This document shows positions 41,829-50,269 of a stretch of 64,000 nt of DNA, one piece after another. How positions within the stretch are numbered: the first letter of the stretch is position 1; each line of letters opens with the position of its first letter. The position numbers and the translations under genes are program-made. The notes below the pieces were generated by a model. That model was given only the letters and a program-made list of their open reading frames with translations, was not told the DNA's origin and did not search any database. The stretch comes from Phycisphaerae bacterium (GTDB lineage: Bacteria; Planctomycetota; Phycisphaerae; UBA1845): the NCBI GenBank assembly GCA_029260015.1, contig JAJDEB010000009.1, forward strand, positions 1 through 64,000, read 5' to 3'.

Positions 41829-44612
41829 TCATTCAAACGGGTCGCTCACTTCAACTCGAAGCTCACTGCAATTTTCTAGCGACGCATGTTCAAACGAAAC
41901 TTCGTTGGCATGAATCTCGCGTTGCATCTGCTTTCCAGCTTCGTCTAGCACGCGAATGGTTCTCGTTGGTACGTCGCAGCGCGCAACACTCACACTAAGG
42001 ATCATGCGTCGTAGTTTGCAACGAAACGAGATGCGGTTGAATGGATACGCATTGGCAGGGCAAATCTTCAGGCCCGTAAGTGTCGGCTGGATCCCGACGA
42101 CATGGCGTGCCAGAATCTTCAATAGCACATTGGAACTGCCTGTCTGCCAGTCGTTCATGCTTTGCCCATCGAGACCAAGCTCGACATTCTGGGCGTACGA
42201 ATTTGGCATGACGAAGGGCGAATGTGAAAGATTTTCACTCTTCTGGAGAAACGGCAAGACTTTGGCCAACTGCGCCCAGGCACGATCGGGTTCATTCATG
42301 GCGAACATCGCAGCCACGCCGAACAATGTGGAATGGACATACGTCGCGCCGTTCTCTGCGGTACCAATGGGCAATTTTCGAATGCGCCCGACACCGCGTG
42401 CATCGGATCGAAAACCCGGCTCGAACGTTTTGAGTCCGTAGGGAGAATCCAACCTTGAAAATGCGGCGAGGATATCCTCATCCGAAATTCCGCGTGGCGC
42501 TTCATCTCTCATTCCACTAAGGACCCAAAAAGCGTACGACGTTAAGCCGTCTCGCGCCTCGCCATCAACGTCTTTGAAACTCCCGACGTAATACTCGCGC
42601 CCATCACCCCAGCCGTGAACGATCCTTGAATGTCCGCCCTCTGAAACGAGCGCATGCAATTCGAGCGCTTTGCGAACACTCTCTTTGAGTTTTTGATATT
42701 CGGTGATTTCGTTGGCGAATCGGGATGCGTCAAGCGCCGCGTACACTTCGGCCATCTCTCGGCAGTTTTGGAAGAATTGCAGACTGGCCATCACGGAAAC
42801 ACCAGACCCAAACCCTTCCGCACCGTCGCTTCGCACGCCTAATCCGTCGAGCGCATCGTTCCAGTCGCCATAAAGGGCCCGGACCAAACCGGTTTCCAGG
42901 TCGCGTTGTCGATGGAGATAACCGCAAATGCGCTCCATGTGATTGAGAACCGTATCGGTTTCATCAGATAGCGCAATGGTTCCGGCGATCGGGTCAACGA
43001 TCTCATGGTACCCGACGATTTCGTTGAGAAGTGCAAGGTCGCCTGTCGTCGCCAGGTATGTGTAAATCGTTGAAATCACCCACACGCCCTGATCCACGAA
43101 CTCGCGTAGGTCGGCTTTGGTGATGTCGCCATCGATTGCAAGGGAGTATTGCCGTGGGCAGCGACCGTCACTCAAGACATGGGCCAAGCACTCCAGAATT
43201 CTTGCCCGCGCCATTGCAGGATCTTCGATCAGGATCGCTTCAACTGCTTGCATGACGTCGCGAACACCGATCAGCGAATTGGGCGACGCGTGCATGTAAC
43301 CTTCGGTTGATGCACACACTTCGATCTGCCTACGCAAATACGGAATGAATTGATTGATCGCATCGGTTTTGATGGGCGTCGTCTGATTTGAATCTTCAAA
43401 TGACAGCGAGATGCGTTCGCTCTTTTGTTGGCACGCATTGCGAATGCGAGAAAGTCGATGGTCGACACTCCAGGGAGACAGCGGATCGCAGACGGATTTC
43501 TCGAAGTCGTCAAACAGTTGATGATGACATAGTTCGTAATCGAATCTCGCGACGGCTCGCGGTGCGAGTGAAAATGACTGCAAGTCACCGGTGATTGCCG
43601 TATCGTGAAACACAGTCAGTTCGGGCTGACTTGAAAATAGACCATTCTGCAAGAACGATGCCGTACTCAAATTCCGAACCACTGAACCGTTATACGCACC
43701 GAGTGATGTGGCGACTTGCTGCTGCGGTGATTGAGCAACCTCCGAACCATTTGATTCGCAAACGATCACATGCCGACGTAACAGCCCTTGGTGCGTCACT
43801 GAACCGAATCGATTCTGGTCTTCATTGACCTCGAGCACAAAAGGTCGCAAATGCCCGTGCCGATCGCCGACCGCATCTGCAACGTCCGTACTATTTTGTG
43901 CGAGGTAAGTTTTCTTAAACCATCGGTCTTCATGGGTTTCGTGGAACTGATGTCGAAAGTGGGGATTGAAGAATGATGAAACGTACAACTCGGCTGGTGC
44001 ATCGCTCTTGTTCTCAACGAAGATCGACCACACCATCGCCGTGTTTCCCAGTGAATCGCTGTCCAGGAAGAATCGAACGCCTCCTCGGATCGATGGCGTC
44101 TCCGTGAAATACCAAACGCCATCGTGACCGATGACCGTATAACGTGAAAGTCCGTCGGAGTTTTCGCCCGCAAGCGATGGTACCGGCAGGAGCGAAAACG
44201 GTTCAAACGAATCGGAGTTGGAACTGCGCTGCCCCGCAACAAACGAAACGCATGGATCTTGGCCGGTCACTGGCGGCAGGAAGTAGAAGAACAGGCCCCG
44301 ATTGCCGTAGAATCGACCGGATGCGGTCGCCCAAAGGTGCGTTCCTTTGTCACCATATGGATATCGACTATCACCGTAAGCGCGCGGACCGCAATACACG
44401 CGACCATCGGGAATGAACATCGTATTGCCGGCAAGAATGCGCGGACGATTCTCTTCGGATTCATCAATCTGCGTGCGAACCTGCGAATCGATCTTTGCGA
44501 ACTCGTCGCGCAGCGAACTTGCACTACTACCGGATTGCAGCTTGTGATTTGTAGATTTGGTATCGCCAACTCGGATTGGCGTCTCTACTACTGAGTCGTC
44601 TGAATTCGCCAT
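41829..44612 (-). CDS. Glycoside phosphorylase-like enzyme, GH94 family
   Basis: A 927-residue enzyme. The ATG at 44612 is used; a GTG 42 bases upstream is the alternative. Layout matches GH94 phosphorylases (cellobiose, chitobiose or related disaccharide phosphorylases): N-terminal beta-sandwich (about 50 to 300, RFYGNRGLFFYFLPP, WSIFVENKSDAPAELYVSSF), linker helices, and an alpha/alpha barrel (about 400 to 850) with the catalytic acid in YGDWNDALDGLG near 585. These enzymes split beta-glycosides with phosphate and save ATP. Late PNSYAQNVELGLDGQSMNDW fits the phosphate-site region of the family. It is divergent from the ROK regulator, which probably controls it. The actual disaccharide is unknown. 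Confidence 0.85.
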   Translation of the reverse strand: MANSDDSVVETPIRVGDTKSTNHKLQSGSSASSLRDEFAKIDSQVRTQIDESEENRPRILAGNTMFIPDGRVYCGPRAYGDSRYPYGDKGTHLWATASGRFYGNRGLFFYFLPPVTGQDPCVSFVAGQRSSNSDSFEPFSLLPVPSLAGENSDGLSRYTVIGHDGVWYFTETPSIRGGVRFFLDSDSLGNTAMVWSIFVENKSDAPAELYVSSFFNPHFRHQFHETHEDRWFKKTYLAQNSTDVADAVGDRHGHLRPFVLEVNEDQNRFGSVTHQGLLRRHVIVCESNGSEVAQSPQQQVATSLGAYNGSVVRNLSTASFLQNGLFSSQPELTVFHDTAITGDLQSFSLAPRAVARFDYELCHHQLFDDFEKSVCDPLSPWSVDHRLSRIRNACQQKSERISLSFEDSNQTTPIKTDAINQFIPYLRRQIEVCASTEGYMHASPNSLIGVRDVMQAVEAILIEDPAMARARILECLAHVLSDGRCPRQYSLAIDGDITKADLREFVDQGVWVISTIYTYLATTGDLALLNEIVGYHEIVDPIAGTIALSDETDTVLNHMERICGYLHRQRDLETGLVRALYGDWNDALDGLGVRSDGAEGFGSGVSVMASLQFFQNCREMAEVYAALDASRFANEITEYQKLKESVRKALELHALVSEGGHSRIVHGWGDGREYYVGSFKDVDGEARDGLTSYAFWVLSGMRDEAPRGISDEDILAAFSRLDSPYGLKTFEPGFRSDARGVGRIRKLPIGTAENGATYVHSTLFGVAAMFAMNEPDRAWAQLAKVLPFLQKSENLSHSPFVMPNSYAQNVELGLDGQSMNDWQTGSSNVLLKILARHVVGIQPTLTGLKICPANAYPFNRISFRCKLRRMILSVSVARCDVPTRTIRVLDEAGKQMQREIHANEVSFEHASLENCSELRVEVSDPFE

Positions 44613-44753
44613 GCTTCTCTTCGCATCTTGTGATTGAAAAGTAGTCAGCCGCACTCACTCACGCCGCTAACTCCTTGTAGAATAAAACGTTCCCAATCAA
44701 GGTGCCTGTCACATGTGTAGTTTCAAACAGGCATCCCGTCCAAGGAAACGAAT

Positions 44754-44808
44754 TTAATTAACTTTCTTTATAATAACGTTCTTGAAATGTTTAATCCACT
44801 TAATTAAG
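44754..44808. promoter_or_regulatory. Putative promoter and ROK operator sites between the 44612 and 44818 genes
   Basis: A perfect TATAAT lies at 44769 to 44774 on the plus strand. Two copies of the 8-base palindrome TTAATTAA lie at 44754 to 44761 and 44800 to 44807; the second extends to CTTAATTAAG. Palindromic AT-rich sites are typical targets of NagC/Mlc-type ROK repressors. No clear -35 element is seen. One copy falls between -35 and -10, the other about 20 bases downstream of the predicted start, as expected for autorepression. Confidence 0.45.
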
Positions 44809-44817
44809 ATTGTTTTT

Positions 44818-45936
44818 ATGAGCATCTCACTGACTGGAAAACCGCAACTTAACCGCGAAGTCAATCGTCGAATCATATTGGCTAGGATCCGGCGCGAAGG
44901 GGAAGTGTCCCGTGCTGACCTTGCCAAAATCACCGAGATTCGCCCCCCCACTATCTCCGCAGTCATGCGCGATCTGGTGGACGAAGGCCTCGTTGAAGAA
45001 CGTGGGGCAGGTGCCACCAACGGTGGTCGGGCGCCTCTTTTGTTTGCGATCCGAGGAAGTATTCCAAGGGCACTCGGTTTCGAGATCAACGAGTCAAGAA
45101 TCCTAGCCGCCCTGTGCGACCTGCATGGCGAGACGTGTCAACAAATCGCTGTTGATTTTAATCCTTGCTCGCCTGAAGAAACGATCGAAACGTTGACCAG
45201 ACTTCGCGACGAACTGCTGTCTGACGCGAAAATATCGTGGGCAACAGTTCTTGGCGTCGGTATCGCGATGCCCGGTTTGATTCGCGGTGAAGAAGGCCTG
45301 GTGCGATTGTCCAAACCCTTCGATTGGCACGAAGTATCTTTTCGAGCGATGTGCGAGAAGGCATGGAATCGCAAAACGTACGTCGTCAACGACTCACTAG
45401 CAGGCGGGATGGCCGCCCATTTCTTGGGTGGAGCGGGCGGCGTCCGTAATCTTGTTTACCTCAATATACGATACCTCAATGCATCGCATGGCGTCCTCGG
45501 ATTGGGATGTGGCATTGTCCTTGAAGGCGAGCCATTTCACGGGGAGTTCGGCGCAGCCGGCGAGATCACCACGCCGATCGCACACCCGATCAAACATTTG
45601 AATTCATCGCAAGCGGTGTCTCACTTCGTCGATCGGGTCGCCAAAGGCGATCGTGAATCCGTGATGGCACTTCAAGCTTCATCCGACGAAATCGCAAAAC
45701 TGGCGGTCCATGTCATCAACTTCCTCGAACCGGGGATGTTGATTTTGGGAATTGATGAGCCTCGACTCGTGCAACCGGTGCTGACGCGCATTCGATCGCG
45801 CGTGCGCGAAGCAGGTTTGGCGGAAACCACCGATCATACGCGGGTCGTCGCCGCAGATCTCGGCGAATTTGGATTGGTGCGCGGTGCAGTGGTTCCGGCA
45901 CTACAAGATGTATTTCGATTACCGCGTTGGTCATAG
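44818..45936 (+). CDS. ROK-family transcriptional regulator
   Basis: A 372-residue ROK repressor; the start is moved from 44782 to the ATG at 44818. The N-terminal winged helix (about 8 to 75) reads LNREVNRRIILARIRREGEV, then SRADLAKITEIRPPTISAVM, then RDLVDEGLVEERG. The sugar-binding ROK domain follows, with GIAMPGLI and VNDSLAGGMAAHFLGGAGGV, and HGEFGAAGEITTPIAHP. The zinc motif C-x-C-G-x-x-G-C found in most ROK regulators is missing, and the kinase Asp-x-Gly-x-Thr loop is replaced (GFEINESRI), so it is a regulator not a kinase. It is divergent from GH94 and precedes the secreted sugar-related proteins, so it likely responds to a sugar or its phosphate. Confidence 0.88.
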   Translation: MSISLTGKPQLNREVNRRIILARIRREGEVSRADLAKITEIRPPTISAVMRDLVDEGLVEERGAGATNGGRAPLLFAIRGSIPRALGFEINESRILAALCDLHGETCQQIAVDFNPCSPEETIETLTRLRDELLSDAKISWATVLGVGIAMPGLIRGEEGLVRLSKPFDWHEVSFRAMCEKAWNRKTYVVNDSLAGGMAAHFLGGAGGVRNLVYLNIRYLNASHGVLGLGCGIVLEGEPFHGEFGAAGEITTPIAHPIKHLNSSQAVSHFVDRVAKGDRESVMALQASSDEIAKLAVHVINFLEPGMLILGIDEPRLVQPVLTRIRSRVREAGLAETTDHTRVVAADLGEFGLVRGAVVPALQDVFRLPRWS

Positions 45937-45970
45937 GCCATGCGCAGCATTTCTATAGGAGGAAAGTGGC

Positions 45971-46999
45971 GTGTACGATTTGCGAACTAGATGCGGGTCA
46001 GTTTTGACATTGTCGGCATGCGTCGTCGCGTTTGGTGCGATGACCGAATCCGCAAATGCCCAAGCCCCCGCCAGAACAGTGTTGCCGGGTGAAGTAATCT
46101 ATACGTTTGATACCAATACGAACGGTTGCAACCCCGACGAATGGAATTTCTTCGGCACCCCCACGACAGACTTCGGCGCTGACAAGACGTCAGAAGATGG
46201 GAATGGGGCATTGCATTCGGGTGACTGGACGCTGCAAGGTGGTCCATTCATGGGGCACGGCGTGGGGATCGGCCCTTTCCCACCCGGACAACCGCTGTGC
46301 CCGCCAACCGGTTCAGGCATTTGCGACGTCAACCTCGACCTTAGCCAGGGAACGGGCATCACCATGCGCGTGCGTCTGGAATTACCGCCTGGTGATTTTC
46401 CACCAGTCACGCAAGGAACGGCTGGCGTTCGCATGCAATTCGAATTGGTCGATTCCAATGGGTTGGGTGAACATGTTTGTCCGGCATTTGGTGAAGCGCC
46501 AGGCGACCCTCCAGGCGATTCGGTCGCGGTGATCCCGTGGAATGTGCAGGATCATCCTTGGGTCGATCGCCGATTTGAACCCGGTGATCAACAGGAATGG
46601 GAAACGGTCACCATCTACTTCGACCAACTCGACGCTGGATTTGACGACGGCGCTGTCGCCGGACTGGACGGCATCCTCGAGTTGGACAAGATCAGCGCTC
46701 TGCGAATTCTCTGGTGGCCAGGCGATGAATCGCAATTCATCAACACGCTTCAATTTGATGACATCCGCCTGATCGACGACTTGCCAGTGCTTTGGGGAGA
46801 CACCGAAGGTGACGGCGACATTGACCTGCTGTCCTATGCAGCTTTTCAAATCTGCGCCGGTGAAACTGAATTGACTGAACCCTGCGTGCCGTTTGATGCA
46901 GACACCGACGGTGACATCGATGCCGACGACTTGAACAATTTGTCCGATTGTTTGCTCGGACCTTTTGCGAATTCTGATTTCTTCCCGTGGTGCTACTAG
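45971..46999 (+). CDS. Secreted protein with jelly-roll-like module and C-terminal dockerin-like repeats
   Basis: A 342-residue secreted protein starting at GTG with a strong ribosome binding site (AGGAGGAAAG). Signal peptide: SVLTLSACVVAFGAMTESANA. A beta-sandwich-like domain (about 35 to 265) opens with YTFDTNTNGCNPDEWNFFGT, then TDFGADKTSEDGNGALHSGD, and ends with LRILWWPGDESQFINTLQFD and DIRL, the layout of carbohydrate-binding jelly-roll domains with a terminal Asp-containing strand. A dockerin-like pair follows: DTEGDGDIDLLSYAAFQIC and DADTDGDIDADDLNNLSDC. The same opening pattern occurs in the proteins at 47082, 47873 and 50270. Role: probably polysaccharide binding on the surface; no catalytic residues are seen. 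Confidence 0.8.
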   Translation: MYDLRTRCGSVLTLSACVVAFGAMTESANAQAPARTVLPGEVIYTFDTNTNGCNPDEWNFFGTPTTDFGADKTSEDGNGALHSGDWTLQGGPFMGHGVGIGPFPPGQPLCPPTGSGICDVNLDLSQGTGITMRVRLELPPGDFPPVTQGTAGVRMQFELVDSNGLGEHVCPAFGEAPGDPPGDSVAVIPWNVQDHPWVDRRFEPGDQQEWETVTIYFDQLDAGFDDGAVAGLDGILELDKISALRILWWPGDESQFINTLQFDDIRLIDDLPVLWGDTEGDGDIDLLSYAAFQICAGETELTEPCVPFDADTDGDIDADDLNNLSDCLLGPFANSDFFPWCY

Positions 47000-47081
47000 C
47001 GCACATTGGATTAAGTTTGGTCGAAGCTGCGCATGCAGCCTCTCTCTTGCAGAAGCTCTCTCTTTGTGAAGGAGGATTACG

Positions 47082-47816
47082 ATGAAGCGAATGGCAGTGA
47101 TTGCTGCCGCCTTGATGCTGGTTTTCGCAGCGCACAAGGCAGTGGCCGACGACGTGTTGTACAGTTTTGAGTTGGATGTTGGTGGTGGTAATTTTATACC
47201 GACCAATGATGGTTGGTTCTCATTTGGAAACGGAACCACTGATGCGGGCGCGGATGTACCCGGTTCGCAATCAACGCACTCGTCGCGCTTTCACACAGCC
47301 GCTTGGAGTGAAGTGAGCCCGGCGATGACGTTTGGCGTGGGTGACGCATCACCGACCGGTATCGATCTGACGGCGTATCAGGGTTTCAGCATGGACCTGA
47401 AGTTCGACGTGCCCGGCGATTTGCCATCACCGCAGGTAGCCTTCGATGGTGTGGCGGAAGTACGCATGATGATCGCGATCGGATACGCCGAGTGGTCCAC
47501 AACAGTCGTTCCCACTGATACGTTCAACACATTTGCCGTCGATTTCGTCGCGTTGACTCCGAACTATTACGCAAGCATTGCACCGTATAACGGCAATTTG
47601 CCAGCGCTCGACGATGCCGGCCTTAAGTTTCAGTTGATTATGCCTCGCGTGCCTGCAAGCACCGGCGTAGCCAACACCGGTACCGGCAGTCTGATGATTG
47701 ATCAGGTGACGGGAATTGTTCCGGAACCGACGACGTTTGCATTGGTTTCATTGACGTCGCTGGCGATCGTTTCACGACGTCGCCAACGCCGGATTGAACT
47801 GAATAGAATTCACTAA
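47082..47816 (+). CDS. Secreted jelly-roll-like protein with PEP-CTERM sorting signal
   Basis: A 244-residue protein with ideal ribosome binding site AAGGAGGATTACG. Signal peptide MKRMAVIAAALMLVFAAHKAVAD. A single beta-sandwich-like domain (LYSFELDVGGGNFIPTNDGW, then FSFGNGTTDAGAD, then LMIDQVTGI) occupies about 24 to 210 and resembles the module of the neighbouring secreted proteins. The C-terminus is a PEP-CTERM signal: VPEPTTFALVSLTSLAIVS then RRRQRR. Probably anchored or released by an exosortase encoded elsewhere. Possibly a carbohydrate-binding protein. A strong hairpin lies directly downstream. Confidence 0.83.
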   Translation: MKRMAVIAAALMLVFAAHKAVADDVLYSFELDVGGGNFIPTNDGWFSFGNGTTDAGADVPGSQSTHSSRFHTAAWSEVSPAMTFGVGDASPTGIDLTAYQGFSMDLKFDVPGDLPSPQVAFDGVAEVRMMIAIGYAEWSTTVVPTDTFNTFAVDFVALTPNYYASIAPYNGNLPALDDAGLKFQLIMPRVPASTGVANTGTGSLMIDQVTGIVPEPTTFALVSLTSLAIVSRRRQRRIELNRIH

Positions 47817-47825
47817 AAAGAGTAA

Positions 47826-47862
47826 GGGTCGCCACCGATTTCCCGCTCCTCGGTGGCGACCC
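47826..47862 (+). terminator. Perfect 13-base-pair hairpin between two genes of the secreted-protein operon
   Basis: GGGTCGCCACCGA pairs fully with TCGGTGGCGACCC around an 11-base loop, followed by ATTTAATTTC. It starts 10 bases after the PEP-CTERM gene stop and ends 10 bases before the next ATG. It is likely a terminator or partial terminator that lowers expression of downstream genes, or a translation-control element for the 47873 gene. The short T-run makes complete termination uncertain. Confidence 0.65.
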
Positions 47863-47872
47863 ATTTAATTTC

Positions 47873-49375
47873 ATGCACTTCTTGATGCTAACCATAATGA
47901 TCGTCGCAAACGCCCAACCCACCGAGACCATCGCTCAGACGACGCTGAAGTTCGACTTCGCAGCCGACTGGACATCGGGTTCGGCATTTGGCGTTCATCG
48001 CGGAAGTCCCTCGGAAATTCGCGACAGCCTGCATTCATCGGGCGGACAAAACGGTGCGCCAGGCGGTATTGACAACGTCCCCGGTTGGCAGATCGATGTC
48101 TTCGCCAACGCTCCTGACGACGGACTGATCGCACGAATCGCCATCGACGAACTATTTCCAATGTTCACAAGCGGGTATCGCGGAGGTGGCGAGATTATCC
48201 TTAGTGTTCCGGCGATCACGGGCGAACGATCCATACGATTCGGATTGGATCGACGCGGCGACCGGGCGTCGATGCCACCTGAAACCATCGTCGATCTCAG
48301 CACCGATTCGTCCGCGCGGGCATCTTCGCGAATTGTCATGAAAGTTCCCCGGGTACTACCAAATGAGGAACCCTACGAACACCTGACGGTTGAGTTTGCC
48401 GGAACGGGTGCAGCGAGGGTGACGCTGAGAGAGATTCAACTTCGCGGTGTTCAGCTCACCGATGTGTCGGAAACAATCAATCGCAAAGCGAAATCGCCAA
48501 CAACCCATCGCAAGTGCATGTGGGCATGGCACTTCGACAAATACCTTGCTTCCAGTCAGTCGCGGCAGGCGCTTGCCGATTTCTGCGCGAGGCATGGCAT
48601 CACGGACCTGTTCCTCAAAACGCCTTATACTTTTGAAAATGGTTTGGTCGCGCTGACGCATATTGATGAGTTAAGAGAACTGCTCGCCGCACTGTCGGTA
48701 GTTCATGTTCGGACCCACGCACTCGACGGCCATGCTGAGTTCGTATTGAAAGAGAATCACAATCGCGTACTTGGTTTCGTCGATGCGATAGCGAAATTCA
48801 ACGCCGAATCAGCGCCAACCATCCGATTCACCGGGGTCCACCTTGACAACGAACCGTATTTGCTCGAAGCCTGGCGCAACAAATCAACACGCGACGCCGT
48901 TCACCAAAATTACTTTGATCTCAATGTCGCCGCGTCGAAGTCCTGTCGATCGCACAAACTCGAATTCGGATTGGACGTACCGTTCTGGTTTGATTCGACT
49001 GATGAGCGCGGGCGATACCTGTATTGGATCAATCGCGGTGCCGGACGGACGCCTTTGATCGAAGCGATCATTGCGCTGGCAGACAATGTCGCCATCATGT
49101 CATATCGCGAACGTGTCCTGGGCGCGGGATGTGTCATCGACTGCTGCGCCAAAGAGTTTGTACTGGGCGATCAGTATGGCACAGACGTTTTTGCAAGTGT
49201 CGAATTGGGAATGGGAAAGAATGTAGAAGTGGGAACGAGCCTGGGACGTTTCGATCGGGCTTATGTCCGCAGTCAGCTATCCACATTGTGGAGCGCGGTC
49301 CACCGTCAGTCGGGCTGCGCCGGGATGGCCATTCACTACTATGATGTCTTTCGAGAATTGGAGTCGGTCCGATGA
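47873..49375 (+). CDS. Secreted TIM-barrel protein, GH18-like
   Basis: A 500-residue protein; the first 20 residues (MLTIMIVANAQPTETIAQ) look like a short signal peptide, but the ATG has no clear ribosome binding site and lies 10 bases after a hairpin, so the start is uncertain. The N-terminal domain (about 22 to 200) is a beta-sandwich-like module. The C-terminal domain (about 205 to 495) looks like a TIM barrel with KCMWAWHFDKYLASSQSRQ as strand 1, GVHLDNEPYL in the position of the GH18 D-x-D-x-E motif, VAIMSYRERV as a later strand, and GMAIHYYDVF near the end. It resembles the protein at 50270. A glycoside hydrolase role is likely but the family is not certain. It overlaps the next gene by four bases. 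Confidence 0.68.
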   Translation: MHFLMLTIMIVANAQPTETIAQTTLKFDFAADWTSGSAFGVHRGSPSEIRDSLHSSGGQNGAPGGIDNVPGWQIDVFANAPDDGLIARIAIDELFPMFTSGYRGGGEIILSVPAITGERSIRFGLDRRGDRASMPPETIVDLSTDSSARASSRIVMKVPRVLPNEEPYEHLTVEFAGTGAARVTLREIQLRGVQLTDVSETINRKAKSPTTHRKCMWAWHFDKYLASSQSRQALADFCARHGITDLFLKTPYTFENGLVALTHIDELRELLAALSVVHVRTHALDGHAEFVLKENHNRVLGFVDAIAKFNAESAPTIRFTGVHLDNEPYLLEAWRNKSTRDAVHQNYFDLNVAASKSCRSHKLEFGLDVPFWFDSTDERGRYLYWINRGAGRTPLIEAIIALADNVAIMSYRERVLGAGCVIDCCAKEFVLGDQYGTDVFASVELGMGKNVEVGTSLGRFDRAYVRSQLSTLWSAVHRQSGCAGMAIHYYDVFRELESVR

Positions 49376-50265
49376 AGAAACCACCCACGATTCACAAGTC
49401 CAGTCCAATCCAATTGAAAGCGCGCAACGCATTCACATTGGTCGAGTTGCTGGTGGTTGTATCGATCATTGCCTTGCTCGTCGCGATCCTGTTGCCTTCG
49501 CTTAAGAAAGCCCGCGATCAGGCAAAGGCCGTCAAGTGCGGTGCGAATCTTCATCAAGTCGGCATCGCGTTTACCATGTATCAGGAATCGTTCGGTGGCG
49601 TATGGCCACCGGCGATTGATGCGTTGAATTCTCAAAACCGTTGGCCCGTTCCGTTTCATCGCGGGGGCATCATCAAATCCGAACTCGGCGTTTACAATGC
49701 GCAGGGCTCGCTGATCAGCGGAGAGGATGAATCGTTATTCCTTTGTCCGGCGGAACGGGCACCTCGGAATCTACTATGGAACAACGGTACAGAAACCAAG
49801 ACGGTAGATCGCGTGGAAGTGGGCGGGAGCTATGCGATCAACGCTGAGTTCCATCGAGAAGGTGACAGTCTTCGCCTGGGTTTTGCCGGACCTCCTCCGG
49901 TATCACCCTATCTGCGCAAGATCGACAATTGTAGGCGACCCGGTGAAATCATCGCCCTGGTCGATAACGCGAACCCACTCAAGACCACAACTTCACCGGG
50001 TTGGCGCTTCTATCGTGATGGTGGTACGTCGAGTTTTGGCGGCGATGCGTTTTACCAAGGTTGGCGCGATTCAAAAGGCGACGAGCTTACCATTCCTGCA
50101 TTGAAGCTTTTTCGAATCCTTGGTAATCGGCACTCTCGCAAGACCAATGCACTTTTTATTGACACACATGTTGAACCCAGGCTTCCCAACAAAATTGGCT
50201 ATAATAATGTCAGTTGGGATCGGTGGGATGGCGATGAAGCCGATGTTCCCGGCGGGATTTTTTAA
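49372..50265 (+). CDS. Type II secretion/type IV pilus-like pseudopilin with H-X9-DG-like C-terminus
   Basis: A 297-residue protein with a prepilin cleavage and methylation segment RNAFTLVELLVVVSIIALLV near residue 20, followed by a basic helix region SLKKARDQAKAVKCGANLHQ, as in the planctomycete family of prepilin-like proteins often annotated DUF1559. The usual C-terminal H-x9-D-G motif is present as RHSRKTNALFIDTHVE, with DT in place of DG. Such proteins are abundant in Planctomycetota and may form surface structures rather than secretion pseudopili. It overlaps the previous gene by four bases and lies between two TIM-barrel genes, so it may help display or export those enzymes. Confidence 0.88.
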   Translation: MKKPPTIHKSSPIQLKARNAFTLVELLVVVSIIALLVAILLPSLKKARDQAKAVKCGANLHQVGIAFTMYQESFGGVWPPAIDALNSQNRWPVPFHRGGIIKSELGVYNAQGSLISGEDESLFLCPAERAPRNLLWNNGTETKTVDRVEVGGSYAINAEFHREGDSLRLGFAGPPPVSPYLRKIDNCRRPGEIIALVDNANPLKTTTSPGWRFYRDGGTSSFGGDAFYQGWRDSKGDELTIPALKLFRILGNRHSRKTNALFIDTHVEPRLPNKIGYNNVSWDRWDGDEADVPGGIF

Positions 50266-50269
50266 GTAA

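Noticed and set aside
46382-47239. 285-residue minus-strand ORF across the two secreted protein genes
   Set aside because: It covers two plus-strand genes with signal peptides and strong ribosome binding sites.
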